Below, piece after piece: positions 8,710 through 17,424 of a DNA stretch of 64,000 bases. The number at the start of each line of letters is the position of its first letter. Within the stretch, counting starts at the first letter, position 1. The notes below the pieces were generated by a model. It saw only the letters and a program-made list of their open reading frames with translations. It had not been told where the DNA came from and searched no databases. This DNA is from Cellvibrio polysaccharolyticus (GTDB lineage: Bacteria > Pseudomonadota > Gammaproteobacteria > Pseudomonadales > Cellvibrionaceae), in contig NZ_PRDL01000001.1 in NCBI RefSeq assembly GCF_015182315.1, positions 496,001-560,000 of the forward strand, written 5' to 3'. The translations under genes were made by a program, and so were the position numbers.

Positions 8710-9620
8710 TTTCTAATACCCACTTTAAATTGACTTGATCTGTGTTTGAAAGCATTAACTCTCGGTGTTTGGTAAGCCCATGAATTGAAAAATTTTTAAG
8801 TCCATTATTCCAATAACTTTAGTAATGATAAAAATTTAAAGAAAACATGTATAACAGCTTCATGTGATGTTGTAGATCAGAACGACCAACGTATCGTAGA
8901 GCAGATCCATCTTTTAAATATTATTGCTTAAAAAATAATCATTGCCAAGATCCTCTTTATAATATCTTCTTCTTCTTTATTGGATCGACAACAAAGATGG
9001 ACTTAAAGAGTCTTCAGATTAAAAGGTAGAAGAACATTATCACGAGAAACTCTCGAAAAGAAATGTTGGATTAGGTGCCAGCTTCGGAGGTGTGAAATTG
9101 ACGAGATAATGGAATTTCCCCCAGATAGAGTCGTTTTTTTAAAGTTTCGAGTGAAAGGTTTTAGGGAAACAGAGTGGGTCGCTGACCCCTCGAAGTCCAA
9201 GATGCGTCACAGGAGGGCTGAAAAGGAGCACCAACAAAAATTTATGGGCAATATCTATGATCAATTTAAATTATATTATGCTTTTTTGGGGGGCATACAA
9301 AAGATAGCTGCACTTAAAACAAAAATAAGCATGTCAATTTAACTATTCTTTATGAAACCGGCCTCATTAAAAATAAATCATCCTAATAAAATCGAACTAT
9401 TTTCGTGCTCAATGAGCAGCGTAGTAAAGGAAATTAAATATCGAAGTCATCAATGAAGAGATAATAAGTATTAATCTTCTAGGAGTAATTAATATGAAGA
9501 ATTAATTACGATGTGGTCTGCACTGAAATTTTACGGAATAATTAGCCCTCCCGGCAACAATAAAATGCTGACAAATTAAATGCCAAGTTTGTCGAAATAT
9601 TTTACAGGAATAAAAGTGCT
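8710..9620. other. AT-rich gap without a convincing gene
   Basis: About 900 bp lie between the secreted protein gene and the acyltransferase. The short open frames here (for example 9109-9342 plus, 9003-9200 minus) have no ribosome-binding site, no recognisable motif and an unlikely composition. The stretch is strongly AT-rich with scattered homopolymers. It must contain the promoters for the flanking divergent genes, but I could not single out a confident -35/-10 pair. It may be the remnant of a deleted gene. Confidence 0.5.
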
Positions 9621-10661
9621 ATGCGTAAAAGTGAGATAGGAAAAAATCGGTTCAACATTCTGGATCCCTTAAGGTTTTTCGCTGCAATGAGTGTTCTCGT
9701 TTATCACTATTCCATTTTTCTTAAACACAGTGGGGCAGAATGGTTACTTCACACATTATCTTTTGGATATCTCGGTGTAAATTTCTTCTTTCTGCTAAGC
9801 GGATTTGTAATCATTGCATCTGCACAAAATAGAAATGCAATTGACTTTGCTGTGTCCAGAGTCATACGGCTTTACCCCGCATTTTGGATTTGCCTATTAA
9901 TTACAGTAGCGGCTATATATTTTATTGAAGAAAAAAAAATATCAATTTTTGATGTTTTAGCCAATGCCTCTATATTGAACGATTACCTTGGGGTAAAAAA
10001 CATTGATGGAGTTTTTTGGACGCTACAAGCTGAAATTAAATTTTATGGCTGCATATTTTTATTAATTCTTACTGGGCTAATACGATTTATAAGAACTTGG
10101 CTTTTAGTTTGGCTCCTACTCTCGATTTTATATCACTTTTATGAGCAACCATTTTTTCTAAGCTGGTTTATTAGTCCCGGATATTCCTTCTATTTCATTG
10201 GTGGTGTGTGTTGTTACCAGCTTTATAAAAGAAGAGATCCCCTCATACTTTCCATTCTTGTCATTTCTATGATTTTTTCTATCATAAAGTCTTCAAGTCA
10301 GATATATGATTTCTTTCCCGGTGCTGGTGGTCTTGATGAAATGATTGCAGCAGCAATTATCAGTATTTTCTTTTTAACGTTTTACCTGCTTTCCATGGGA
10401 CTACTCAATTTTCAGCCCCGTCGATATTTTTTATTGCTTGGCGCCATCAGTTATCCACTCTATCTAATACATAATCGCGCCGGAAAAATTGTTATTGAAG
10501 AGTTTCTCCAGATTATGAGCCCAGTTTGTAGCGTCTTGTTGGTTTCTGTAATTGTGATTGCTGCATCTTTTTTGGTGCATATAATTTTCGAAAAACCCAT
10601 GTCAGCTACAATGAAAAAATTCTGCTTCTCACTAATCAAAAAATTTCGCCTTACTAGCTAA
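9621..10661 (+). CDS. Acyltransferase family 3 (OafA/WecH-like), O-acetyltransferase
   Basis: 346 aa, ATG at 9621 with an AGGAATAAA sequence upstream. It has about 10 membrane segments and the family-3 acyltransferase signatures: FNILDPLRFFAAMSVLVYHYS at the N-terminus (the R/K and H of the active region), LGYLGVNFFFLLSGFVI with the F-F-x-x-S-G motif, SRVIRLYPAFWICL, and LNDYLGVKNIDGVFWTLQAEIKFY with the W-x-L-x-x-E element. Such integral membrane enzymes transfer acetyl or other acyl groups from CoA to sugars. It likely decorates the locus's glycan. Convergent with the gene at 10754. Confidence 0.87.
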   Translation: MRKSEIGKNRFNILDPLRFFAAMSVLVYHYSIFLKHSGAEWLLHTLSFGYLGVNFFFLLSGFVIIASAQNRNAIDFAVSRVIRLYPAFWICLLITVAAIYFIEEKKISIFDVLANASILNDYLGVKNIDGVFWTLQAEIKFYGCIFLLILTGLIRFIRTWLLVWLLLSILYHFYEQPFFLSWFISPGYSFYFIGGVCCYQLYKRRDPLILSILVISMIFSIIKSSSQIYDFFPGAGGLDEMIAAAIISIFFLTFYLLSMGLLNFQPRRYFLLLGAISYPLYLIHNRAGKIVIEEFLQIMSPVCSVLLVSVIVIAASFLVHIIFEKPMSATMKKFCFSLIKKFRLTS

Positions 10662-10693
10662 ACTTGGATATTTCTAATAAATATCAGTTTTTA

Positions 10694-10720
10694 TGCGCCC
10701 AGCTATTGGGTGCAATTTTT
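10694..10720 (+). terminator. Intrinsic terminator after the acyltransferase gene
   Basis: TGCGCCCA pairs with TGGGTGCA (one G-T pair) around a 5-base loop and is followed by a run of T residues at 10716-10720. It sits 33 bp after the acyltransferase stop codon, in the convergent gap before the minus-strand glycosyltransferase. Confidence 0.7.
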
Positions 10721-10753
10721 ATGTCTATGCGTCAATTGGTAGGTTCAATTTAT

Positions 10754-11734
10754 TTATAGAGATTTTATAGCTTTTTCAAGTTCATTAAAATTTACGAACC
10801 AATTTTTATTCAAAATTAATTTCAAAGATTTAACTTGGTTCTCTAGAAATAGATAATTATTGCCTATGCTATTAATTTTTTCTGCCAGATCACTGGCTGA
10901 GCTATCGGTGTACAATGCACCTTGGGAAAAATAGTTTTTTATTGTTGTTGTTTTTCCAAGAATCATCGGTTTTTCCAGAGATACAGCCTCATAAGCACCA
11001 CACGTCAATGTATACTCTTGATCAGTAATAACTATCAAAACATCTGCAGAGTTGATCAGTTTTTGATAATCATCTTCAGCTAAAAATCCAGTAAGAGTTA
11101 CGTTGTCAGGTTTTTTTCTTTCTAGCTCCAAGCGATTGCTATATTTTTTATAATTTCCAGTTATGTATATATGTTTATGTGAATCTACTTTTCGAGCTGC
11201 ATCCAGAATGTCCATGACAGGTTCATCTTCGCTATAGGTACATACAAACACGTAGTTTAAATTGCCCTGCAATTTTATTTTTTGTCCGCGTTCAAAGCTG
11301 GGAAGTTTGTCAGGTAATATGTAGGCATTTCCCCCCTGAGTATTAACATAGTTTTTTAAATATTCATTTGTAATTATAGTAATTTCTGATTTTCTCAGGG
11401 TGTACTCGCTAAGTAAATGGAATATCTTCCATACACTGTTCTTTGAGTTTAAGGTGTGGAATTTAAAGTTTGAGTGTCGATCAGATATGATTTTATATTT
11501 GAAAAATGGCTTTAGAAAACATAATAGCGAATTTAGAATGATAGAGGGATTCTGACAGAATACGATTTCAGGTTTTCTCTTTAATAAGGTAAAAATAGTT
11601 TTGAAGGTTAAGATGGTATAACGCACGGGTCTCCTTCCCGGGTGCGTAAGACAAACATAATCGGCCGAAAAAGCTTTTGCCAGCTCTCTCGACCTGCGGT
11701 GATCTTCCCATGTTACCCATATTTTATCTTTCAT
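10754..11734 (-). CDS. Glycosyltransferase (GT-B fold, family 4-like)
   Basis: 326 aa from ATG at 11734; a TTG at 11752 that overlaps the upstream stop would add six residues, but the ATG gives the family-like N-terminus MKDKIWVTWEDHRRSRELAK. The N-lobe carries KPEIVFCQNPSIILNSLL and a DRHSNF segment; the C-lobe has NYVFVCTYSEDEPVMDILDAA, a DNVTLTGFLAEDDYQKLINSADVLIV strand-helix pair and TCGAYEAVSLEKPMILG in the nucleotide-sugar binding region. It is the last gene of the minus-strand operon. Donor and acceptor are unknown. Confidence 0.8.
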   Translation of the reverse strand: MKDKIWVTWEDHRRSRELAKAFSADYVCLTHPGRRPVRYTILTFKTIFTLLKRKPEIVFCQNPSIILNSLLCFLKPFFKYKIISDRHSNFKFHTLNSKNSVWKIFHLLSEYTLRKSEITIITNEYLKNYVNTQGGNAYILPDKLPSFERGQKIKLQGNLNYVFVCTYSEDEPVMDILDAARKVDSHKHIYITGNYKKYSNRLELERKKPDNVTLTGFLAEDDYQKLINSADVLIVITDQEYTLTCGAYEAVSLEKPMILGKTTTIKNYFSQGALYTDSSASDLAEKINSIGNNYLFLENQVKSLKLILNKNWFVNFNELEKAIKSL

Positions 11735-11748
11735 AATTACCACTAATT

Positions 11749-13086
11749 TCAAAGTTGGTCTTCTGATTTGATTACACGTATTTTTCCGGAAGCTTCCCGA
11801 GGTATATTCTCTACTTTGGAAAAATAAAATTCTATTTTTTTTGAAAATCCATGACGAAGCTTGTCTCTTATATAGGTTGTCGATTTATCATAAGCAGATT
11901 GCTCGGATGCAATTAGAATATTAATTTTTCCCTTGGATTTTATAAATTGTATCCCTTCAATAATTACACCTTTGGATTTCAGCTCTTCAACTATATACAG
12001 GAAGTATTCACCATGAAATTTTTCATGGTTTTCATTTTCAATAAAATCATAAGCTCTGCCCTTAATATCTTTCAAAATGGGAAGTTTGACGCCACAATTG
12101 CATGGTTCGTAAGAGATTGACCCAAAGTCTTTTATCTGATATCTGATTAACGGCATAAAATCGTTATTCAAGTCTGTTACCACTATTTCTCCGATGCTGT
12201 TCTCGGGTAGAGGAATTCCCTCTTCATCGATTATTTCTATCAGCACATTCTCTGCATTGATGTGAAGTTTCCCGTGGCTGCATTCGTGAGCTATGGTGCC
12301 AACCTCACCACATCCGTATTCATTAAAAACTTTGCAGTTAAATGCTTTTTCAATATTGTCTCGCATTGACTCTGTTAAAACTTCTGACGTGGATATTATC
12401 GCTTTAGGTCTAATATCGAATTTTCTTTCACTCTGAAGGTAGTTAATAGAAATTTCGTTTAGCATGGAGGTGTAACCGTAGAAATAATCAGGTTGTACCG
12501 AGTTGAGTTTTTCAAGATATAAGTCAAGTTCGGGTTTTGAGAATTTGAACGCAGAAAATCTGATTCGGCGTGTAACCAAGTCTATAAGTTTTGCCTTTTT
12601 CGCCATTGATGGATTTAAAGGAACTCCCCAGAATCGAGCCTGTAGATCACCTATATCAATTCCAGCCCACGAATATCCTCTCCATGCGGCAGCGAGTTCA
12701 TAGCCCATGGCCGTTGCAGATTTTTTTACTGTAACAGGTGCGCCTGTTGATCCCCCTGAGGTCTTGGTGGTATGACGTCCACTTTTTCCTGTCTCAAGCA
12801 TCTGAGATTTATTCCTAAGTGTTTCTTTACTTAAGAATGGAAATTTCTTTATCTCGTCAAGGCTTTCAACTTTTTTCGGAAGATTGAGTTGTGCATAATA
12901 TATGCTGTTTTGGCTTTTTTTAAGAATATGATTCAATTTTGATATTTGAATATTTGAAATTTCTTCTCTATTAAAATTCTGCGACTTTTCAAAGAGTCTC
13001 AAAGGACTCCATATCCACTCTCCCCGAAGTAAAACTATCGGGTAATATACAAAGTATTTGAAAAATATTTTTTTAAGCAACTTCAT
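11749..13086 (-). CDS. PaaK/CapK-like adenylate-forming ligase (copy 1)
   Basis: 445 aa, ATG at 13086. It belongs to the phenylacetate-CoA-ligase-like branch of adenylate-forming enzymes: TKTSGGSTGAPVTVKK (ATP-binding S/T/G-rich loop, about residues 105-120), NEYGCGEVGTIAHEC (the YGCxExG element), FMPLIRYQIKDFG (the D-x6-R-Y-x-x-x-D type motif) and C-terminal IPREASGKIRVIKSE with the catalytic Lys. Homologues called CapK occur in capsule and exopolysaccharide clusters. The reaction is presumably activation of a carboxylic acid as an acyl-adenylate, possibly as a prelude to acylating the glycan, but no carrier protein is visible nearby. A paralogue lies at 16072-17421. The gene overlaps its upstream neighbour by 14 bp. 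Confidence 0.82.
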   Translation of the reverse strand: MKLLKKIFFKYFVYYPIVLLRGEWIWSPLRLFEKSQNFNREEISNIQISKLNHILKKSQNSIYYAQLNLPKKVESLDEIKKFPFLSKETLRNKSQMLETGKSGRHTTKTSGGSTGAPVTVKKSATAMGYELAAAWRGYSWAGIDIGDLQARFWGVPLNPSMAKKAKLIDLVTRRIRFSAFKFSKPELDLYLEKLNSVQPDYFYGYTSMLNEISINYLQSERKFDIRPKAIISTSEVLTESMRDNIEKAFNCKVFNEYGCGEVGTIAHECSHGKLHINAENVLIEIIDEEGIPLPENSIGEIVVTDLNNDFMPLIRYQIKDFGSISYEPCNCGVKLPILKDIKGRAYDFIENENHEKFHGEYFLYIVEELKSKGVIIEGIQFIKSKGKINILIASEQSAYDKSTTYIRDKLRHGFSKKIEFYFSKVENIPREASGKIRVIKSEDQL

Positions 13087-14197
13087 TTTTATCTCTCTCT
13101 AGAGATAACATTTCCTCTGTATAAAGAGAAATGTACCTCTCTGCACAAGTTTTTGATGTGTAGTGATCTTTGAAGAACAATTTCAAAGTTTGACTTTTTT
13201 CTCTTGGCAACTCTTTTAGTTTAATGAGTGCGGTTACAAACTGATCTTCAATGAGCTCGCTGATAACAGCGTATTGAGTATTCTTTGGTAGAACCTCGCG
13301 GTTGGCTGGGATGCTGCTTGCCACGATTGCGCAACCTTCGCGCAATGCCTCTAAAATAGTTATTGGCATTCCCTCCGTCAGGGAACAGTTTACAAAAACA
13401 TCCGTATTGCGGTATGCCTGTGTAGTGTTGTTGGTATATCCGGGAAGGAATACATGATCTTTCAGGTTCAGTTGGTTAATCAGATTTTGCAAATTATCTC
13501 GCTCACTGCCATCTCCATATATCACCAATTTCGATTGGGGCAGGTGGACAAGTAATTTTTTAAGTACTGAAATTAAAAATTGGAAATTCTTTTCTAAAGA
13601 AAGGCGCCCTATGGCTGTTATTTTATAGTCGCCCCTTTTGAAAAAGGAGATGGGTTCGTAAGCCTCACCGTTACTGGCGTCAGGAATTCCATTGGGAATA
13701 ACATGCAGTTTTTTTCCAATCTTTCCATGAGGCACTTGATGCCTCATGCCTTCGCTGACGAGAACTACTGCATCCAGTTTGGGTAAGTAAAAGCGATCCA
13801 GCCATTGATTAATGAACATCTTGTTAAACTGCTTCTGATGAATGTAACCATGCACGGTAGTTATTACCGGTATTTTTCTCCAGCGCTTTGGAATCAGTCC
13901 CAGCAAGATGTTACCTTTGTAGCCATGGGAATGAATAACATCGGTTCCGCCATTTCTACAGTACTTGAGTATTTTAAAAGACTCCCGTATATCGGGAAGG
14001 GCAAGCATTCGCCATGGCAGATAGGGAATCCCGTATGCTTCCAGTTTCTCTTCCAGCGGCTTTTTGTAGTTTCCTCGCGTACCTATGCTGATTACTTCAA
14101 CTTGAAGGCCGGCTTTTTGCTGAGCCTGGCACAGGTGAACGAGCATAACTTCAGCACCGTAGTAGCCACCGCTGTCAATGATATGGGTAACTTTCAT
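13073..14197 (-). CDS. Glycosyltransferase family 4
   Basis: 374 aa. I chose the ATG at 14197, which forms an ATGA overlap with the stop of the deacetylase gene, rather than an upstream in-frame ATG at 14260 inside that gene. The N-terminus MKVTHIIDSGGYYGAEVMLVHL is a typical GT4 start (Rossmann strand plus acceptor loop). The C-lobe shows ITAIGRLSLEKNFQFLISVL and the EGMPITILEALREGCAIVASSIPANREV block, whose E-x7-E pair is the GT4 signature. Cytoplasmic, probably membrane-associated. Part of the overlapping minus-strand operon. Confidence 0.88.
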   Translation of the reverse strand: MKVTHIIDSGGYYGAEVMLVHLCQAQQKAGLQVEVISIGTRGNYKKPLEEKLEAYGIPYLPWRMLALPDIRESFKILKYCRNGGTDVIHSHGYKGNILLGLIPKRWRKIPVITTVHGYIHQKQFNKMFINQWLDRFYLPKLDAVVLVSEGMRHQVPHGKIGKKLHVIPNGIPDASNGEAYEPISFFKRGDYKITAIGRLSLEKNFQFLISVLKKLLVHLPQSKLVIYGDGSERDNLQNLINQLNLKDHVFLPGYTNNTTQAYRNTDVFVNCSLTEGMPITILEALREGCAIVASSIPANREVLPKNTQYAVISELIEDQFVTALIKLKELPREKSQTLKLFFKDHYTSKTCAERYISLYTEEMLSLERDKNEVA

Positions 14198-15177
14198 TGG
14201 TAACCCCCCGAAGTATTTTCGTGAAAATTCATGCCATTGATAACTTGCTTGAATTTCCACAAGGTTTTCGGAGCAGCCTTGCGTCCCAATTGCATCATAT
14301 TATTTTTTGATATGCTGCCAGGAAAAGCAACGAGGCCGTATTGATAAATGGAAGATGCCTGTCGGATAACAACCTGTGATATGTCCGTTGCCATGCCGTT
14401 GGGGTAACAAATCCCCAAGGGGTATTCACCGGTGTGTTGGGTAATAAGTTGATACGAGGTATCCAGCTCTTCCCGCAATTCCGACAGAGTAATTTTGCTC
14501 AATATAGGATGGCTAACCGTATGGCTACCAATAATTAAACCTTCGCTTTGCATCTCTTTAATTTCCTCCCAGCTTACCGGAAGAAATGGCTTTTTCGCTT
14601 CATTGATCCATTCAGTGTTGAGCCGCTGCGCTAAATTTTCAAAAAACACGTGTCGTTGAAGGCTGCTTAGCGTCAGGCAGTAATTTCCCAGGATATTCCA
14701 GGTCAGCAATTTATCCTTGTCAGATGCCAGCGGAAACTTCCCCAGGTCGTCCAGTAGTAACTCAGTGTGCTGGCTGTTGATCAGCAGGTAGCGCAGTACA
14801 TCTGGCCATAGCATGCTTTTCTTATCAATAAAGTCAGTTGTGATATATAAAGAGGCGGGGATTTTTTCTGCGCGAAGAACCGGCCAGGCGTTGGTGTAGA
14901 AGTCCTGATGTCCATCATCAAAGGTAATAACAGCCGTATTGGGTTTAACTGTATTACTGGCAATTTCATTAATAAGTTGATTGATGCTCACAATTCTGAA
15001 TTTTTTTTTCAGATAATGCATTTGTTCCTGAAATACCTGTGGAGATACTCCGGGCAAGAGGGGATGATCGATAATCCGATGGTACATCAAAATAACAGGC
15101 GTGTTGCGATGCAGGTATCGGCTGATACCCAGCAAGCCCAGTGTGTCGAACATATTTATAAGAATACGCTTAAGCAT
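14194..15177 (-). CDS. Polysaccharide deacetylase (NodB / carbohydrate esterase 4 family)
   Basis: 327 aa, ATG at 15177. The NodB homology features are clear: PVILMYHRI near residue 30, TAVITFDDGHQDFYTNAWPVL with the metal-binding TFDDG, and a second block GLIIGSHTVSHPILSK with the His-x3-His zinc ligands. CE4 enzymes remove N- or O-acetyl groups from amino sugars. No cleavable signal peptide is evident, though the first hydrophobic stretch (ILINMFDTLGLLGI) could anchor it. The gene overlaps the upstream GT2 by 8 bp and the downstream GT4 by 4 bp, so translational coupling is likely. Confidence 0.88.
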   Translation of the reverse strand: MLKRILINMFDTLGLLGISRYLHRNTPVILMYHRIIDHPLLPGVSPQVFQEQMHYLKKKFRIVSINQLINEIASNTVKPNTAVITFDDGHQDFYTNAWPVLRAEKIPASLYITTDFIDKKSMLWPDVLRYLLINSQHTELLLDDLGKFPLASDKDKLLTWNILGNYCLTLSSLQRHVFFENLAQRLNTEWINEAKKPFLPVSWEEIKEMQSEGLIIGSHTVSHPILSKITLSELREELDTSYQLITQHTGEYPLGICYPNGMATDISQVVIRQASSIYQYGLVAFPGSISKNNMMQLGRKAAPKTLWKFKQVINGMNFHENTSGGYQ

Positions 15178-16084
15178 ACTGCTTCTTGTGTCTTCCTAAA
15201 AATAACTTGGCGAGTGATTTCCATCCATAAATATAGGAAGGACAAATAAGTACGCCGTTAAGGTAATTCTTCAATGGCTCAAAAAAAGTGGATTCATTGA
15301 CTGCGATAGCATTGCCTTGGCCAATATACATATCGGCTTTGGCCTTCCTGACCAATGCCTGATCGAAGTGCTGGCTATGCTGTTGCAGAAAGTTGTTCAG
15401 GATACGAAATGCATGGTCGTAGCGACCGCGGTAGTTGGTAGACATTTGTCCTGACCATTCGCGGTAGATGTAAGTGCGCTGGGGTATATAAGCAAAGTGC
15501 CAGTCAAGCGAGTAGCGAAGCCATAAATCCCAGTCGATTCCCATCCTGAATTGTTCATCGAAACCACCATTTTTATCAAGACAGGCGCGACGGATGACCG
15601 CTGTACCAAAAGGTACGAAGTTCCTAAGGAGCATCTGATTTTTTACATCGCCAGAGTGACGTTTGTATACAGCCGGTTTTTCGTAACGATGGCCATTTTC
15701 GTCAATATTACTGATTTCACTGTAAACAACACCGACTTTAGGGTCATTAAATAGTGGCATTTGTAAGGAAAGCTTATTGGCTTCCCATAAATCGTCGGCA
15801 TCGCAAAAGGCAATGAAATCGCCGGTGGTATTCCGCAGGCCGATATTTTTGGCTTTCGGTTGTCCCTGATTCACCGTAGGAATATATTTTACTTCCGGCC
15901 GGTGCTCATATTTTTTCATCAGTTCATCGGTGTTGTCTGTGGAGCCATCATTAACAACGATGATTTCCAGCGGTCGCCAATCCTGAGCCAACAATGAATC
16001 AATGGCCTGGCCGAGGTACTGAACCATGTTATAGGTCGCTATAACAATGCTGACAAGTGGTTTGGTTGACGTTATATCTTGCAT
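15170..16084 (-). CDS. Glycosyltransferase family 2
   Basis: 304 aa, ATG at 16084. GT-A family 2 motifs are intact: VSIVIATYNMVQYLGQAIDSLLAQ, EIIVVNDGSTDNTDELM, GQPKAKNIGLRNTTGDFIAFCDADDLWE (DAD metal site at about residue 98) and GIDWDLWLRYSL near the catalytic base. No membrane helices are evident, so it is likely cytosolic. It starts 13 bp inside the end of the PaaK-like gene. Confidence 0.9.
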   Translation of the reverse strand: MQDITSTKPLVSIVIATYNMVQYLGQAIDSLLAQDWRPLEIIVVNDGSTDNTDELMKKYEHRPEVKYIPTVNQGQPKAKNIGLRNTTGDFIAFCDADDLWEANKLSLQMPLFNDPKVGVVYSEISNIDENGHRYEKPAVYKRHSGDVKNQMLLRNFVPFGTAVIRRACLDKNGGFDEQFRMGIDWDLWLRYSLDWHFAYIPQRTYIYREWSGQMSTNYRGRYDHAFRILNNFLQQHSQHFDQALVRKAKADMYIGQGNAIAVNESTFFEPLKNYLNGVLICPSYIYGWKSLAKLFLGRHKKQYA

Positions 16085-17421
16085 ATGGAGAACCTGTACT
16101 TGCCGGATTTTTCCTGCGGAATTTTTTCAACATCACGTATGTCGATAAATACATCGTTGCCAAACACGCTCTGCAATTCGTCTTTCAAGGCCGCATCCGT
16201 GTTTTCATTGTATTCTGCGCCACGTACACGGTTGACGATGAGCGTATCAAGAGATTCCTGAACCAGTTGCATTTGTTGCAACCCGGGAATATCGGTAAGC
16301 GTTCGCTCCACCAGGGATACGCCGGCAACCTGACCGCCATTTTTCTTTTTAAGAAAGTCCGCCACTCGCCCTTCGAGTCTTTCGAGTATCGGCAATTGTC
16401 GACCACATGAACACGGTCGGCTGCTGAGCACGCCTACATCTTCAATGCGATAGCGTATTAATGGCATACCGTAATTGTTCAGATCGGTAACTACCAGTTT
16501 TCCGGGCGTGCCATCGGTAACGGGCAGGCCATTATCATCAACAGATTCCAAAATAATGTGGGAGCTATTGATGTGCATGCCCTGATGCTGTTCACACTCG
16601 ACGGCAATAAGACCGGTTTCTTCACAGCCATAGCGGTTTGTTACAGCCGTGTTGAAGGCTTCTTCAATGACCTGACGTTCGTGATCCAGCAACATCATTG
16701 AAGTGGCAACAATACCTTTAGGGCGAAGATCAGTGATCTTTTCTGCAAGCAAAAAACTGGCAAAAATATAAATGGAATGGGCATGTCCAAAGATAACGTC
16801 GGGTTGAAATTCTCGCCACCGCTCAACGAAAGTGGTCATACTTTCTTTATCAAGGTGCATGGTGTCGAGATAAATAGTTTTTTCCAATAATCCGGAGCGA
16901 ATTTTTTGCTGGAGCGTTCTGGCAACCGGGGGGTTACCCCAAACGGCGGCAACCCGACTACCTACCTGCCAGCCAGCTAAACTATCAGCATACATTTGCG
17001 CTGCGTTGCGCTTTTGTTGGCAGAGTTGGTCAAAGTAAAGGTCCAGCGAAACGCCGGTAGAACCGCCGGTTTTGGCTTTTTTCAGAGCACTCTTTTGATA
17101 AGCGCTGCTGATAAACTGTTCGGTATTTTCGCGGATATCACTTTTGGTGGTGATGGGGAATTTGCGCAGATCCGCGAGCGTGACCAGACTTCCTGGCAAA
17201 ATTCCGTTTTTCTCCATGATGTTGCGATACCAGCTGCTGCTCTGCCAGGCATGGCTGAGAAGTTGCGTCAGCTTTTCCGTTTGCAGGTTTTCAATTTCAG
17301 CCGGTGAATAATATTGTTGTTTTTGCAGGCGTTGATATTCCCGGGTCCGGTGCCCACCCTGTTTTTTGTCCCAGAGACTGAAAGCCAGTTTGCCCAGGAA
17401 TCTGTCCGTGTCATTGCTCAT
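16072..17421 (-). CDS. PaaK/CapK-like adenylate-forming ligase (copy 2)
   Basis: 449 aa, ATG at 17421. It shares its architecture with the protein encoded at 11749-13086: KKAKTGGSTGVSLDLYFD (ATP loop), NRYGCEETGLIAVEC, MPLIRYRIEDVG and C-terminal EKIPQEKSGKYRF with the catalytic Lys. Also called CapK-like in capsule clusters. The expected chemistry is ATP-dependent acyl-adenylate formation. Two divergent copies in one glycan operon suggest two different acid substrates or two steps with one acid. It lies 3 bp downstream of the GT4 gene. The copies have diverged well beyond a recent duplication, and this one sits in less AT-rich sequence. Confidence 0.82.
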   Translation of the reverse strand: MSNDTDRFLGKLAFSLWDKKQGGHRTREYQRLQKQQYYSPAEIENLQTEKLTQLLSHAWQSSSWYRNIMEKNGILPGSLVTLADLRKFPITTKSDIRENTEQFISSAYQKSALKKAKTGGSTGVSLDLYFDQLCQQKRNAAQMYADSLAGWQVGSRVAAVWGNPPVARTLQQKIRSGLLEKTIYLDTMHLDKESMTTFVERWREFQPDVIFGHAHSIYIFASFLLAEKITDLRPKGIVATSMMLLDHERQVIEEAFNTAVTNRYGCEETGLIAVECEQHQGMHINSSHIILESVDDNGLPVTDGTPGKLVVTDLNNYGMPLIRYRIEDVGVLSSRPCSCGRQLPILERLEGRVADFLKKKNGGQVAGVSLVERTLTDIPGLQQMQLVQESLDTLIVNRVRGAEYNENTDAALKDELQSVFGNDVFIDIRDVEKIPQEKSGKYRFSICKI

Positions 17422-17424
17422 TGG

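Noticed and set aside
9109..9342. 77-codon open frame in the AT-rich gap
   Set aside because: No ribosome-binding site, no motif, and the frame is not supported by composition.
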